Origin: Nitrospirota bacterium
GTDB taxonomy: Bacteria > Nitrospirota > Thermodesulfovibrionia > Thermodesulfovibrionales > UBA6898
DNA: 9,238 nt
Assembly (NCBI GenBank): GCA_021787505.1
Contig: JAJYLU010000043.1
Span: forward strand, 1 to 9,238
Reading direction: 5' to 3'
Positions within the stretch are counted from its first letter, which is position 1. Every line of letters begins with the position of its first letter. The translations under genes and the position numbers were made by a program. Below are positions 1 through 5,882 of this stretch, in pieces. The notes beneath the pieces were generated by a model, which saw only the letters and a program-made list of their open reading frames with translations, was not told the DNA's origin and made no database searches.

Positions 1-1293
1 GATGATCAACAGGATCCCCGCGTAGGCAAGGAAGGGAAAGTCGAAGGGCATCTTGCGGTAGTCAACATAGGAGACGAGACACCCCGAGAGGATCAGGACT
101 GCCCCCGCAGTTGCAAGAGTTCCACGACGGCCCTGGTATTTCGACTCGAACGTCCCTTCTTTCGCGCTCTCGGTGGGTCTGACACGGGAGGCCTCGTATG
201 CAGGGACGGCCGAGGCCAGAAAGGAAATCACTGCCCCGAGTCCGAGCGCAAGCAGGACGTCTCCGGTCGAGATGAGATAGTCTGATATCGAAATCGCGCC
301 GTACATCGTCGTGATCGTCTTGCGGACCGCGGCGACCGAGAAATAGGCAGCGATCTGCCCGAAGATTATCCCAAGTGCCGAACCGATCAGCCCGAGGATC
401 AATCCCTGGGCGGTGAAGAGGAGGACCACGGACCTCCGCCGCATTCCGAGCGCGCGCAGTATTCCGATCTCCGTTCGCCTCTTTACGACCGATATGAAAA
501 TGGTGTTATAGAGGAGAAATATGCCGACCAGTACGGCGATAAGGCTTACGAACTGGAGGTTGTAACGGAAGGATTTCACGAGCGACTTCCGGTCTTCTAT
601 CAACTGGGCCTTCCCCGCTATCGACAGGTAAGGGGGGAGTATCTTTTCTATCTCCGCTGCGGCCTTTTCTCCGGCCTCGAGGTCGATTCCCGACAGATAC
701 CCCTCCTTGCCGAAGAATTCCTGAAAGTTGCCGAGGTCCATTATGATGGTGTTCGACGGGAGGGCCGGTCTGTCGATGATATCCACTACCTTCAACCGGT
801 ATTCCCTGTCGTACACGAGGGCCTTCAGGATTTCCCCTCTTCCGATCGAATGGGAAGCTGCGAACCGCTGTGTGATGATTACCCCGTTGGTAACCGTGAA
901 GTAGTCTCCGTATCCGCTCCCCCTTGAGGGACCAACGTCCAGAAACTTGGCGGTCCTGACTATGTCGGTGCCGTTGATCTTGACCGTCTCATGCAGCGCG
1001 GGCAGATACCCGTTGACCGTCAGGACCGGAAAACTGTTCCCGTCGATAGTGCGGACCTTCCTGTATATCTCCTCGGGGAAGTCGACGCCTGCGGTATCGA
1101 CGATTTCGTAATTCGCAAATGGAATGGTCCCCCTTATATCCGACTCGAAGGAGGCGACTGCCCTGTCCGAGGCGACCTTTACGCCTGTGAAGAGGCCTAT
1201 GCCGAGGGCTACGCCGACTATCGAGAGGACCGTCAGGAACCTTTCCGCCAGGAGGTTTCTCAGTACCAGCAGTTTCGCCAGTTCGCGAAACAT
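1..1293 (-). CDS. ABC transporter permease, FtsX/MacB fold (partial, C-terminus off window)
   Basis: This is the inner-membrane permease of an AttEFGH/LolCDE/MacB-type ABC system. The visible 431 residues start at the ATG ending at 1293 and stay open to base 1, so the C-terminus is missing. TM1 (about 18-37) is followed by a roughly 200-residue extracytoplasmic domain (MacB_PCD type, 40-242). TM2 is at about 246-268, then comes the conserved cytoplasmic stretch RRTEIGILRALGM (272-284), TM3 (291-318) and TM4 (345-366). The FtsX-type ending AVPAYEASRVRPTESAKEG lies at 362-380. A further hydrophobic segment (392-409) and the start of another follow, so the protein continues beyond one FtsX module and may be a double-length permease (two fused modules, like AttF plus AttG). 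The start overlaps the ATPase stop by one base (TGATG), which implies translational coupling; no clear Shine-Dalgarno precedes it. The family is clear; the transported substrate is not. Confidence 0.9.
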   Translation of the reverse strand, partial: MFRELAKLLVLRNLLAERFLTVLSIVGVALGIGLFTGVKVASDRAVASFESDIRGTIPFANYEIVDTAGVDFPEEIYRKVRTIDGNSFPVLTVNGYLPALHETVKINGTDIVRTAKFLDVGPSRGSGYGDYFTVTNGVIITQRFAASHSIGRGEILKALVYDREYRLKVVDIIDRPALPSNTIIMDLGNFQEFFGKEGYLSGIDLEAGEKAAAEIEKILPPYLSIAGKAQLIEDRKSLVKSFRYNLQFVSLIAVLVGIFLLYNTIFISVVKRRTEIGILRALGMRRRSVVLLFTAQGLILGLIGSALGIIFGQIAAYFSVAAVRKTITTMYGAISISDYLISTGDVLLALGLGAVISFLASAVPAYEASRVRPTESAKEGTFESKYQGRRGTLATAGAVLILSGCLVSYVDYRKMPFDFPFLAYAGILLII

Positions 1294-1937
1294 CACGAAA
1301 TGATCACCCCGTCCCTGATCCTGACTGTCCTGTCTGCGTGGCGGGCCACATATTCCTCGTGTGTGACGAGGACGATCGTTTTTGCCTCTTCTTCGATCAG
1401 TTGCTTCATGAGTCCCATGACCGACTCTCCCGTCCGGCTGTCGAGGCTGCCGGTGGGCTCGTCGGCCAGGATAATTTCCGGGTCATGGGCGAGCGCCCGG
1501 GCGATGGCGACGCGTTGCTGCTCCCCGCCGGAAAGCTCATGGGGATACCTCATTTCTTTTCCCCCCAGCCCAACACGGCCTATGAAGCGGGAGACCCTCT
1601 CTTGTTCCCTTATGCCGTTCAAAAGGAGAGGGATCCGCACATTCTCGGAAACGGTGATATTCGGGAGCAGATTGAAGAACTGGAAAACAAACCCGATCTT
1701 TCTTCTTCTGTAGAGGGTGAGTTCCTCGTCGGTGCAGGAAGAGATGGCGGCGCCCTGGACCACGATCCTTCCTTTTTCGGGCCTGTCCATTCCGCCGATG
1801 AGATTCAGGAGCGTCGATTTACCTGACCCCGAGCTGCCGGCGATCGCGACGAATTCTCCCCTGGCAACTCTCAGGTCGATGCCTTTGAGGACGTGGGTCC
1901 TCCCGTAATATTTTTCAACGCCTTCAAGTATGATCAT
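1293..1937 (-). CDS. ABC transporter ATP-binding protein (LolD/MacB/AttE-like)
   Basis: This 214-residue cytoplasmic ATPase energises the FtsX-type permease encoded next. All nucleotide-binding motifs are intact: Walker A GSSGSGKST (34-42), Q-loop Q86 in GFVFQFFNLLP, signature LSGGEQQR (135-142), Walker B IILADE with catalytic E160, D-loop SLDS, and switch H193 in VTHEE. The FNLLPNITVSENV stretch after the Q-loop and the short length are typical of the LolD/MacB (COG1136) group. I chose the ATG at 1937 (MIILEGVEKYYG) over an upstream in-frame ATG at 2105, because the longer N-terminus only reads through attH in another frame and has no family resemblance. GGGG lies 5 bases before the chosen ATG as a modest ribosome site. 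It overlaps the attH stop by one base (TGATG), and its own stop overlaps the permease start in the same way. Confidence 0.93.
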   Translation of the reverse strand: MIILEGVEKYYGRTHVLKGIDLRVARGEFVAIAGSSGSGKSTLLNLIGGMDRPEKGRIVVQGAAISSCTDEELTLYRRRKIGFVFQFFNLLPNITVSENVRIPLLLNGIREQERVSRFIGRVGLGGKEMRYPHELSGGEQQRVAIARALAHDPEIILADEPTGSLDSRTGESVMGLMKQLIEEEAKTIVLVTHEEYVARHADRTVRIRDGVIIS

Positions 1938-2986
1938 CAATACCCCGTCAATTCCACGTAGGCCCTGCCGGTTGCCGAACCCGTGACCGCGCAGTCTCCC
2001 TCCCAGTAGTAATTCCCGGTTGAAGAAGAGGCTATGAACTCCTGGTCTTCGATGAGCGGGGTGATGTGCAGGTCCAGTTTCTCGGACGGCACCCGGACGC
2101 GCCACTGCGAAGGATATTCGGCACCGGTCTCCTTCGATGTATAGTGCGCCAATACCGTTATGCTGAAATCAGCGAGGTTCAGGTGTCTGTATTCCCCGTT
2201 CCTGTAAACGAAAGTGCCGGAAGAATATGGGTCGAAGGTCCCGTCTTTGTTTCTCATTACATAAAGCATCACATCCCGGCCGTCGTCCAGCTGGATGGAA
2301 AACCAGTCCCAGCCCCTCTCGCTCTTCCCCATTTTGCCGGAAGAGATCTCCCTGTCGAACCAGCTCTTGCCGTTCACCGGAAGGGTCTTTCCTCCAAGCG
2401 TTAGACTTCCTTCGGTCTTCAGGTCCGTATAGGAAAAATACCATGACGCGATCTCCGGAGACTCCTCCGACTTTCGGGAATAGCCGTTGTCGCCGTTCAG
2501 CACGACCGGCTTTACGGGGACCAGTTTAAGGTCGAGGGCCTTGTCTCCGCCTTGTGCCCTGAGATGCATCCTGATAATGGTCCCTTCCAGTTCATTGCCG
2601 TCCACCCATACCTTCAGCCTGTCGCTTTCTGCGCCTGCAAACCCGTATGCGCCGCTGTCCGCTTTGTCGAATGAAGAGTAGCTGTCTCCCTTTACATCCG
2701 ATATGGCAAAGTGGGAGATATAGATATCGCGGACCCCGAACCTGGACTTGTATGCCCTCCTCTGCACGCCGGCGACGAAGAAGGTGAGTTCGTATCCGAA
2801 TTCCCGGCCTTCAGGCGTGAAGAGGTGTCCCGTGAAATACCACCACTGGACCCTGTATCCTTCCTTGTAGTAAAAATCCCGCGGAAATGTGAGAGAATAT
2901 CCCTTCGTAATCTCCCGAAACTCCCCGGCGGAAGCTACCCGAAGGGATAAGAAGAACAGAAGCCCGAAGATCAGAATCCTCTTCAT
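1937..2986 (-). CDS. Secreted lipocalin-like protein, AttH/CrtC family
   Basis: The 349-residue protein has a signal peptide (residues 1-20: basic MKR, hydrophobic core, likely cut after ASA), so it should be exported. The rest matches the AttH / carotenoid 1,2-hydratase-like family (COG5621; CrtC and Lipocalin_9 domains, two joined lipocalin barrels). Hallmarks are QWWYFTGHL (47-55), SWYFSYTDL (181-189), WFDREISSG (209-217), GWDWFSIQLDDGRDVMLYVMR split over 225-245, YYWEGDC (326-332) and a C-terminal GRAYVELTGY. AttH proteins are typically encoded with an ABC ATPase and FtsX-type permeases (attEFGH in Agrobacterium). The same arrangement occurs here, with a one-base overlap to the ATPase. 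Lipocalin folds bind hydrophobic ligands, so a lipid or isoprenoid role is plausible but is inference. There is no carotenoid gene nearby, so a CrtC enzyme role is not supported. No strong Shine-Dalgarno precedes the ATG; the signal peptide supports the start. Confidence 0.88.
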   Translation of the reverse strand: MKRILIFGLLFFLSLRVASAGEFREITKGYSLTFPRDFYYKEGYRVQWWYFTGHLFTPEGREFGYELTFFVAGVQRRAYKSRFGVRDIYISHFAISDVKGDSYSSFDKADSGAYGFAGAESDRLKVWVDGNELEGTIIRMHLRAQGGDKALDLKLVPVKPVVLNGDNGYSRKSEESPEIASWYFSYTDLKTEGSLTLGGKTLPVNGKSWFDREISSGKMGKSERGWDWFSIQLDDGRDVMLYVMRNKDGTFDPYSSGTFVYRNGEYRHLNLADFSITVLAHYTSKETGAEYPSQWRVRVPSEKLDLHITPLIEDQEFIASSSTGNYYWEGDCAVTGSATGRAYVELTGY

Positions 2987-3022
2987 CCGGGCCGTTCACT
3001 GAAGCGGGGACCTTTTCGCATA

Positions 3023-3055
3023 CCTCTATTATAGAGGCCGAAAAAATATTCGCAA
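3023..3055 (-). promoter_or_regulatory. Predicted sigma70 promoter of the attH-ABC operon, -10 inside a palindrome
   Basis: Read on the minus strand, a -35-like TTGCGA (3055-3050, 4 of 6 consensus) is followed after 16 bases by a perfect TATAAT (3033-3028). The -10 lies inside a perfect 15-base inverted repeat, CCTCTAT-A-ATAGAGG (3023-3037). Transcription would begin near 3021, about 35 bases before the attH ATG. A dyad over the -10 could be a repressor site or coincidence. Confidence 0.55.
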
Positions 3056-3106
3056 CAGGTTTTGCAGCCACTGCCGATGCACCGTTGCCGGCGTGGGGAT
3101 AGTTGC

Positions 3107-3130
3107 AGGGGCGCGATTAATCACGCCCCT
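3107..3130. repeat. 24-bp REP-like palindrome (AGGGGCG/CGCCCCT)
   Basis: AGGGGCG at one end and CGCCCCT at the other flank a GATTAATC core. The 24 bases are self-complementary except for one mismatched pair. The minus strand reads GTAGGGGCGTGATTAATCGC and onward, a form resembling dispersed intergenic palindromes seen in many environmental bacterial genomes. It sits about 20 bases beyond the aminotransferase stop and upstream of the attH promoter. It could form a hairpin that ends transcription or protects the 3' end, but no T-run follows on either strand, so a classical intrinsic terminator is not supported. Confidence 0.55.
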
Positions 3131-3149
3131 ACTGTGAGGCGAGAATGAG

Positions 3150-4001
3150 TCAGGCGGCCACGAGCTTCCGGTAATCCTCCATCAACTGCAGTGTGATGGG
3201 GCCGGGCTTTCCATCTCCTACTATTCTGCCGTCGACCGAAATTACCGGCATCACTTCGGCGCCGGTGCCGGTGATGAAGCATTCATCCGCCGCATAGAGA
3301 TCGTACTGCGTGACGGCGGACTCGGCACATTCAAGGCCTCGCTTCTTCGCGATTTCCGATACCGTTCTCATCGTAATGCCGTGGAGCGCCCCCTGGGCGG
3401 GGTGAGGCGTGAGAAGTCTTCCGCCCTTTACGATGAAGATGTTGTCGGCGGTGCACTCTGTCACGAACCCCTGGGTGTTCAGCATCACCGCCTCCAGTGC
3501 GCCTGCCGCGCGCGCCTCCATCTTCGCCAGGATGTTGTTAAGATAGTTGAGCGACTTTATCCTCGGGTCGAGACACTCGGGAGGAACCCGGCGGGTTGAC
3601 GCGGTAACGAGCTTGATCCCTGCCTTGTAGAATTCTTCCGGATAGAGCTGGATATCGCCGACGATGATAATGACCGTTGCTCTTTCGCATGACCCGGGGT
3701 CAAGGCCGAGCGAGCCCCGGCCGCGCGTGACGATGAGCCTGATATAGCCGTCTTGCGTGTTGTTCGCGCGGACAGTGGCGGTAACTGCCTCCCCCATCTT
3801 TTTTGGGTCCATTGGAATGGTGAGGGCAATCGCCTTTGCGCTGTTGTAAAGGCGGTCGACATGTTCGCTGAGCCTGAAGACCCGTGAGTTATATACCCGT
3901 ATTCCTTCGAAGACCCCGTCTCCGTAAAGCAGCCCGTGGTCTAAGACCGATATCTTTGCATCATCCTTGTCGTAGTACTTGCCGTCGATATAGATTTTCA
4001 T
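3150..4001 (-). CDS. ilvE: Class IV aminotransferase, branched-chain amino acid type (IlvE-like)
   Basis: A 283-residue PLP-dependent fold-type IV aminotransferase, probably transferring amino groups between glutamate and leucine, isoleucine or valine in the cytoplasm. The N-terminal YIDGKYYDKDDAKISVLDHG and GLLYGDGVFEGIRVYNSRVF are typical of the family. K149 in DPRIKSLNYLNN is the expected Schiff-base lysine. E182 in TECTADNIF should contact the PLP ring nitrogen, and GTGAEV (245-250) is the phosphate-binding turn. YGDGVFEGIRVY and YLNNILAK favour IlvE over D-amino-acid transaminase or 4-amino-4-deoxychorismate lyase, though specificity in this fold is hard to assign from sequence. The start is fixed by a strong AAGGAG five bases upstream. 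The ATG overlaps the stop of the TrmB-family gene by four bases (ATGA), so the pair should be co-transcribed and coupled. Confidence 0.9.
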   Translation of the reverse strand: MKIYIDGKYYDKDDAKISVLDHGLLYGDGVFEGIRVYNSRVFRLSEHVDRLYNSAKAIALTIPMDPKKMGEAVTATVRANNTQDGYIRLIVTRGRGSLGLDPGSCERATVIIIVGDIQLYPEEFYKAGIKLVTASTRRVPPECLDPRIKSLNYLNNILAKMEARAAGALEAVMLNTQGFVTECTADNIFIVKGGRLLTPHPAQGALHGITMRTVSEIAKKRGLECAESAVTQYDLYAADECFITGTGAEVMPVISVDGRIVGDGKPGPITLQLMEDYRKLVAA

Positions 4002-4810
4002 ACTATCTCCTTGTCTTCATATACGTCCCTCATATGTTCGTAACGGGGGCCGAATTTTTCGATAAGTTCTTTGTTGAATCTCCTGACCACTTTCATGATA
4101 TAGACGTCGTGTTTTATGTAGTCCTCGGCGAGGGTGACGAACCCTTTGTTTATGCTCCATGCGCCCTCGACGCGCTGGTTTTCATGAACGGTCGCCATCA
4201 GGGCTGTTACCGAATCGGCAACGATCACAAGCCCCCTGCCGCCTTTTTCCTTGTAAAGCGTTTCTTCTATGGGATGTGGATATACCTGCCCGATCCTGAC
4301 TGCAGGCACGCCGAAATGGACCATTGCGATGCGCACACCTTTTTCTTCCGCCCTCCGGAAAAAGACGTCGAGGGACGCCAGTTCCTCCTTCCAGATCGAC
4401 ACCAGGAGAGTCTTCCGGGCGTCCAGGATAGTCCTGTGCGCCTTTTCGATGAGATAGCTGTGATCCAGGATATTCCAGATATACGAGACGGCCGCCTTGC
4501 CAGGCAGGCTTGAGAGGTCTTCTCTGAGTGCCTTCAGGTTGGACTCCATTCCGTTTCTGAACCTTTCGATGAACTCGTCCGCCTCCATCGGGATATACCT
4601 CGGCGTGCCCTCGTCTCCGAGCGAGGAGACGACCTTTTTCTCTGTCAGTCTTGTCAGGACCTCGTATATTTTGGATGTCGGTATGCCGGAGGATTTGGCT
4701 AGTTCATATGCCGTAAGAGGGTTCTCCTTGAGCAGCGCCACATACGCCTTGGCTTCATAGGCCGAAAAGCCGACACTGGAGAGCCTGTCTGCTATGCTAT
4801 TCACTACCAT
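3998..4810 (-). CDS. TrmB-family transcriptional regulator
   Basis: A 270-residue DNA-binding regulator. The N-terminus (about 5-65) is a winged helix-turn-helix of the TrmB family: SIADRLSSVGFSAYEAKAYV, then LTAYELAKSSGIPTSKIYEV with the recognition helix around 45-55, then a wing ending RYIPM. A short helical linker (77-102) leads to a C-terminal domain (about 107-270) with alternating beta/alpha pattern (TLLVSIW, VRIAMVHFG, GLVIVADS), as in the TrmB effector-binding region. TrmB proteins are best known as archaeal sugar-responsive regulators; the ligand here is unknown. I chose the ATG at 4810 (MVVNSIADRL). An in-frame TTG at 4849 would place the start inside the -35 box. The gene overlaps the aminotransferase start by four bases, so it probably controls that gene and itself. 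Family call firm; effector unknown. Confidence 0.88.
   Translation of the reverse strand: MVVNSIADRLSSVGFSAYEAKAYVALLKENPLTAYELAKSSGIPTSKIYEVLTRLTEKKVVSSLGDEGTPRYIPMEADEFIERFRNGMESNLKALREDLSSLPGKAAVSYIWNILDHSYLIEKAHRTILDARKTLLVSIWKEELASLDVFFRRAEEKGVRIAMVHFGVPAVRIGQVYPHPIEETLYKEKGGRGLVIVADSVTALMATVHENQRVEGAWSINKGFVTLAEDYIKHDVYIMKVVRRFNKELIEKFGPRYEHMRDVYEDKEIV
4007..4012 (-). promoter_or_regulatory. Ribosome binding site of the aminotransferase gene
   Basis: A consensus AAGGAG lies five bases before the ATG at 4001, inside the end of the upstream regulator gene. It decides the start and allows the aminotransferase to be translated at a high level despite the ATGA overlap. Confidence 0.8.
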
Positions 4811-4815
4811 GGTAG
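4804..4815. promoter_or_regulatory. 12-bp perfect palindrome over the trmB start codon (candidate operator)
   Basis: CTACCATGGTAG is a perfect inverted repeat that contains both the predicted transcription start (about 4813) and the ATG (4810-4808). A dimeric regulator bound here would block initiation, so this is a natural candidate for autoregulation by the TrmB-family protein. Part of the dyad is constrained by the ATG itself, so chance cannot be excluded. Confidence 0.4.
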
Positions 4816-4820
4816 ATAAT

Positions 4821-4849
4821 AATATAAAACGAAAAGGGAATTCTGTCAA
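4821..4849 (-). promoter_or_regulatory. Strong sigma70 promoter of the trmB-ilvE operon
   Basis: On the minus strand a perfect TTGACA (4849-4844) is followed after exactly 17 bases by TATATT (4826-4821, 5 of 6 consensus). The expected start of transcription is near 4813-4814, only about 3-4 bases before the regulator's ATG, so the mRNA would be essentially leaderless with no room for a Shine-Dalgarno. Confidence 0.75.
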
Positions 4850-4870
4850 GAAGGGACGAAGAGATAAGCG

Positions 4871-4905
4871 AAGGGCCGTCCGGACAGGGAAGTTCCGCGG
4901 CCCTT
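4871..4905 (-). terminator. Possible terminator hairpin after lepB
   Basis: On the minus strand AAGGGCCG (4905-4898) pairs perfectly with CGGCCCTT (4878-4871), and inner CGGA/TCCG can extend the stem with a small bulge. It begins 6 bases beyond the lepB stop and upstream of the trmB promoter. What follows is only mildly T-rich (CGCTTATCTCTTCG), so termination may be partial. Confidence 0.42.
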
Positions 4906-4910
4906 ACGGC

Positions 4911-5552
4911 CTATTCGAGCAGCCTCCCGATGTTCTTCCATCGCACGCGGGAATTGTCTGCGTCCCATGACCAGTATTTGACAAAGGCGAGTCCCTTGAT
5001 CCTGCCGATCTTCACAAACCCCCAGAAGCGGCTGTCATAGGACTGGTCGCGGTTGTCACCCATCATAAAATAGGACCCGGCAGGCACCGTGATCACACCG
5101 GTATTGTCGCGAGGATTGACTCCCGCCGGTATTATCGCGCTGTCCTTGTGAATTTCATGAGGGTTTACGTAGGGTTTTCCGTTGACGAAGACTTTCTTGT
5201 CGATGACCTGGATCCGGTCTCCCGGCAGTCCTATGACACGCTTGACAAAGTCCCTGCTGGGGTCTTCGGGATACTCGAAAACAGCAATGTCCCCGCGTCT
5301 TGGATTTCGCAGCGGAAAAAGATGCCTGCCGGTGAAGGGTATCTCAATGCCGTAGATAAACTTGTTGACGAGGATATAATCGCCTATGGCGAGCGTGTTC
5401 TCCATGGACCCCGAGGGTATCTTGAATGCCTGTACTACAAAGGTCCTCACAATGAGCGCGATGATCAGCGCAAAAATGATTGATTCAAAATATTCGCGGT
5501 AGACCGATTTTTTTTCGGCCGCCGCAGCGGTTGAAAGCCCGTGTTCTGCCAT
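4911..5552 (-). CDS. lepB: Signal peptidase I
   Basis: Inner-membrane serine protease with a Ser/Lys dyad that removes signal peptides from exported proteins. The 213-residue form has one N-terminal TM segment (about 22-40: YFESIIFALIIALIVRTFVV) followed by the family boxes. Box B is KIPSGSMENTL with nucleophile S49; box D is FVKRVIGLPGD with general base K104; box E is GDNRDQSYDSRFWGFV (165-180). The ATG at 5552 (MAEHGLSTAAAAEKK) is preferred: it has AAGGA about ten bases upstream, and the longer reading from 5660 covers the untranslated leader. It lies downstream of the ECF sigma gene and its small partner, in the same direction but with a 141-base gap that holds its own ECF-type promoter. 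This suggests separate induction of secretion capacity by that sigma factor. Confidence 0.95.
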   Translation of the reverse strand: MAEHGLSTAAAAEKKSVYREYFESIIFALIIALIVRTFVVQAFKIPSGSMENTLAIGDYILVNKFIYGIEIPFTGRHLFPLRNPRRGDIAVFEYPEDPSRDFVKRVIGLPGDRIQVIDKKVFVNGKPYVNPHEIHKDSAIIPAGVNPRDNTGVITVPAGSYFMMGDNRDQSYDSRFWGFVKIGRIKGLAFVKYWSWDADNSRVRWKNIGRLLE

Positions 5553-5580
5553 TATCAAGTGTTCCTTTCCTGTTCCGGAG

Positions 5581-5600
5581 TTTCGCGAATATCCGCGAAA
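5581..5600. repeat. 20-bp palindrome in the lepB leader
   Basis: TTTCGCG and CGCGAAA (7-bp arms) flank AATATC; the whole 20 bases are self-complementary except one pair. It lies between the predicted lepB transcription start (about 5657) and the ribosome site. It could be an RNA hairpin affecting translation or a protein operator. No further conserved structure is visible. Confidence 0.4.
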
Positions 5601-5663
5601 GTGCCGGTAGATATGCGGAAGCGGTCCGCGCCCTGTCTTTTTCCGCGTCAGCATTCGCAAGGA

Positions 5664-5691
5664 TAATACGCGGATCGGATAAAAAGGTTCC
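5664..5691 (-). promoter_or_regulatory. ECF-type promoter of lepB
   Basis: On the minus strand GGAACC (5691-5686) and GTATTA (5669-5664) are separated by 16 bases. The -35 resembles the GGAACTT class recognised by RpoE-like ECF sigma factors. The same two blocks, with the same spacing and with shared flanks (TTTT after the -35, GC before and CC after the -10), occur upstream of the sigma gene. The -35 starts three bases past the stop of the 62-residue gene. A leader of about 105 bases would result. Confidence 0.7.
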
Positions 5692-5693
5692 GG

Positions 5694-5882
5694 TCAGATG
5701 CAGACGACCGGAGCAAGGAAGATCCCGAGAAAAATTCCGCCGCCCGAGAGCGCGTAACGGAACGGCCTCGAAACAAAGATCCTTTTGTAGAGTTTCAGCC
5801 CCGCCTCTTCAAGGCCCTCCAGGGCATATATCTCTTTCATGACCCTGTCTGTAAAATCATCCGACGGCTTAAACGTTTTCAT
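5694..5882 (-). CDS. 62-residue one-TM protein, candidate anti-sigma factor
   Basis: A small gene overlapping the 3' end of the ECF sigma gene by 14 bases. It is probably real: GGAGGT (5895-5890) lies seven bases before its ATG. The N-terminal 40 or so residues are charged and helical (MKTFKPSDDFTDRVMKEIYA, then LEGLEEAGLKLYKRIF). Residues 43-62 (YALSGGGIFLGIFLAPVVCI) can span the membrane once, leaving the N-terminus in the cytoplasm. ECF sigma genes are commonly followed by a membrane anti-sigma gene, and the topology fits. There is no zinc-binding HxxxCxxC anti-sigma motif, and no periplasmic sensor domain follows the membrane helix. It is therefore either a minimal anti-sigma or accessory protein or a truncated one. 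I recognise no named family; the function is inferred from position and topology. Confidence 0.7.
   Translation of the reverse strand: MKTFKPSDDFTDRVMKEIYALEGLEEAGLKLYKRIFVSRPFRYALSGGGIFLGIFLAPVVCI

Noticed and set aside
991..1713. 240-residue plus-strand open frame
   Set aside because: It lies opposite the permease and ATPase genes, which carry clear family motifs; this frame has no recognisable domain.
1293..2105. Longer 270-residue version of the ABC ATPase starting at 2105
   Set aside because: The first 56 residues read through the end of attH in another frame; the LolD-type start MIILEGVEKYYG at 1937 forms a TGATG junction with the attH stop.
4811..4849. TTG start at 4849 for the TrmB-family gene
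   Set aside because: This start would sit within the TTGACA -35 box, and the extra 13 residues match no part of the family.
5553..5660. N-terminal extension of signal peptidase I from 5660
   Set aside because: It covers the leader and palindrome; the ATG at 5552 has an upstream AAGGA and gives a normal short cytoplasmic tail before the TM segment.
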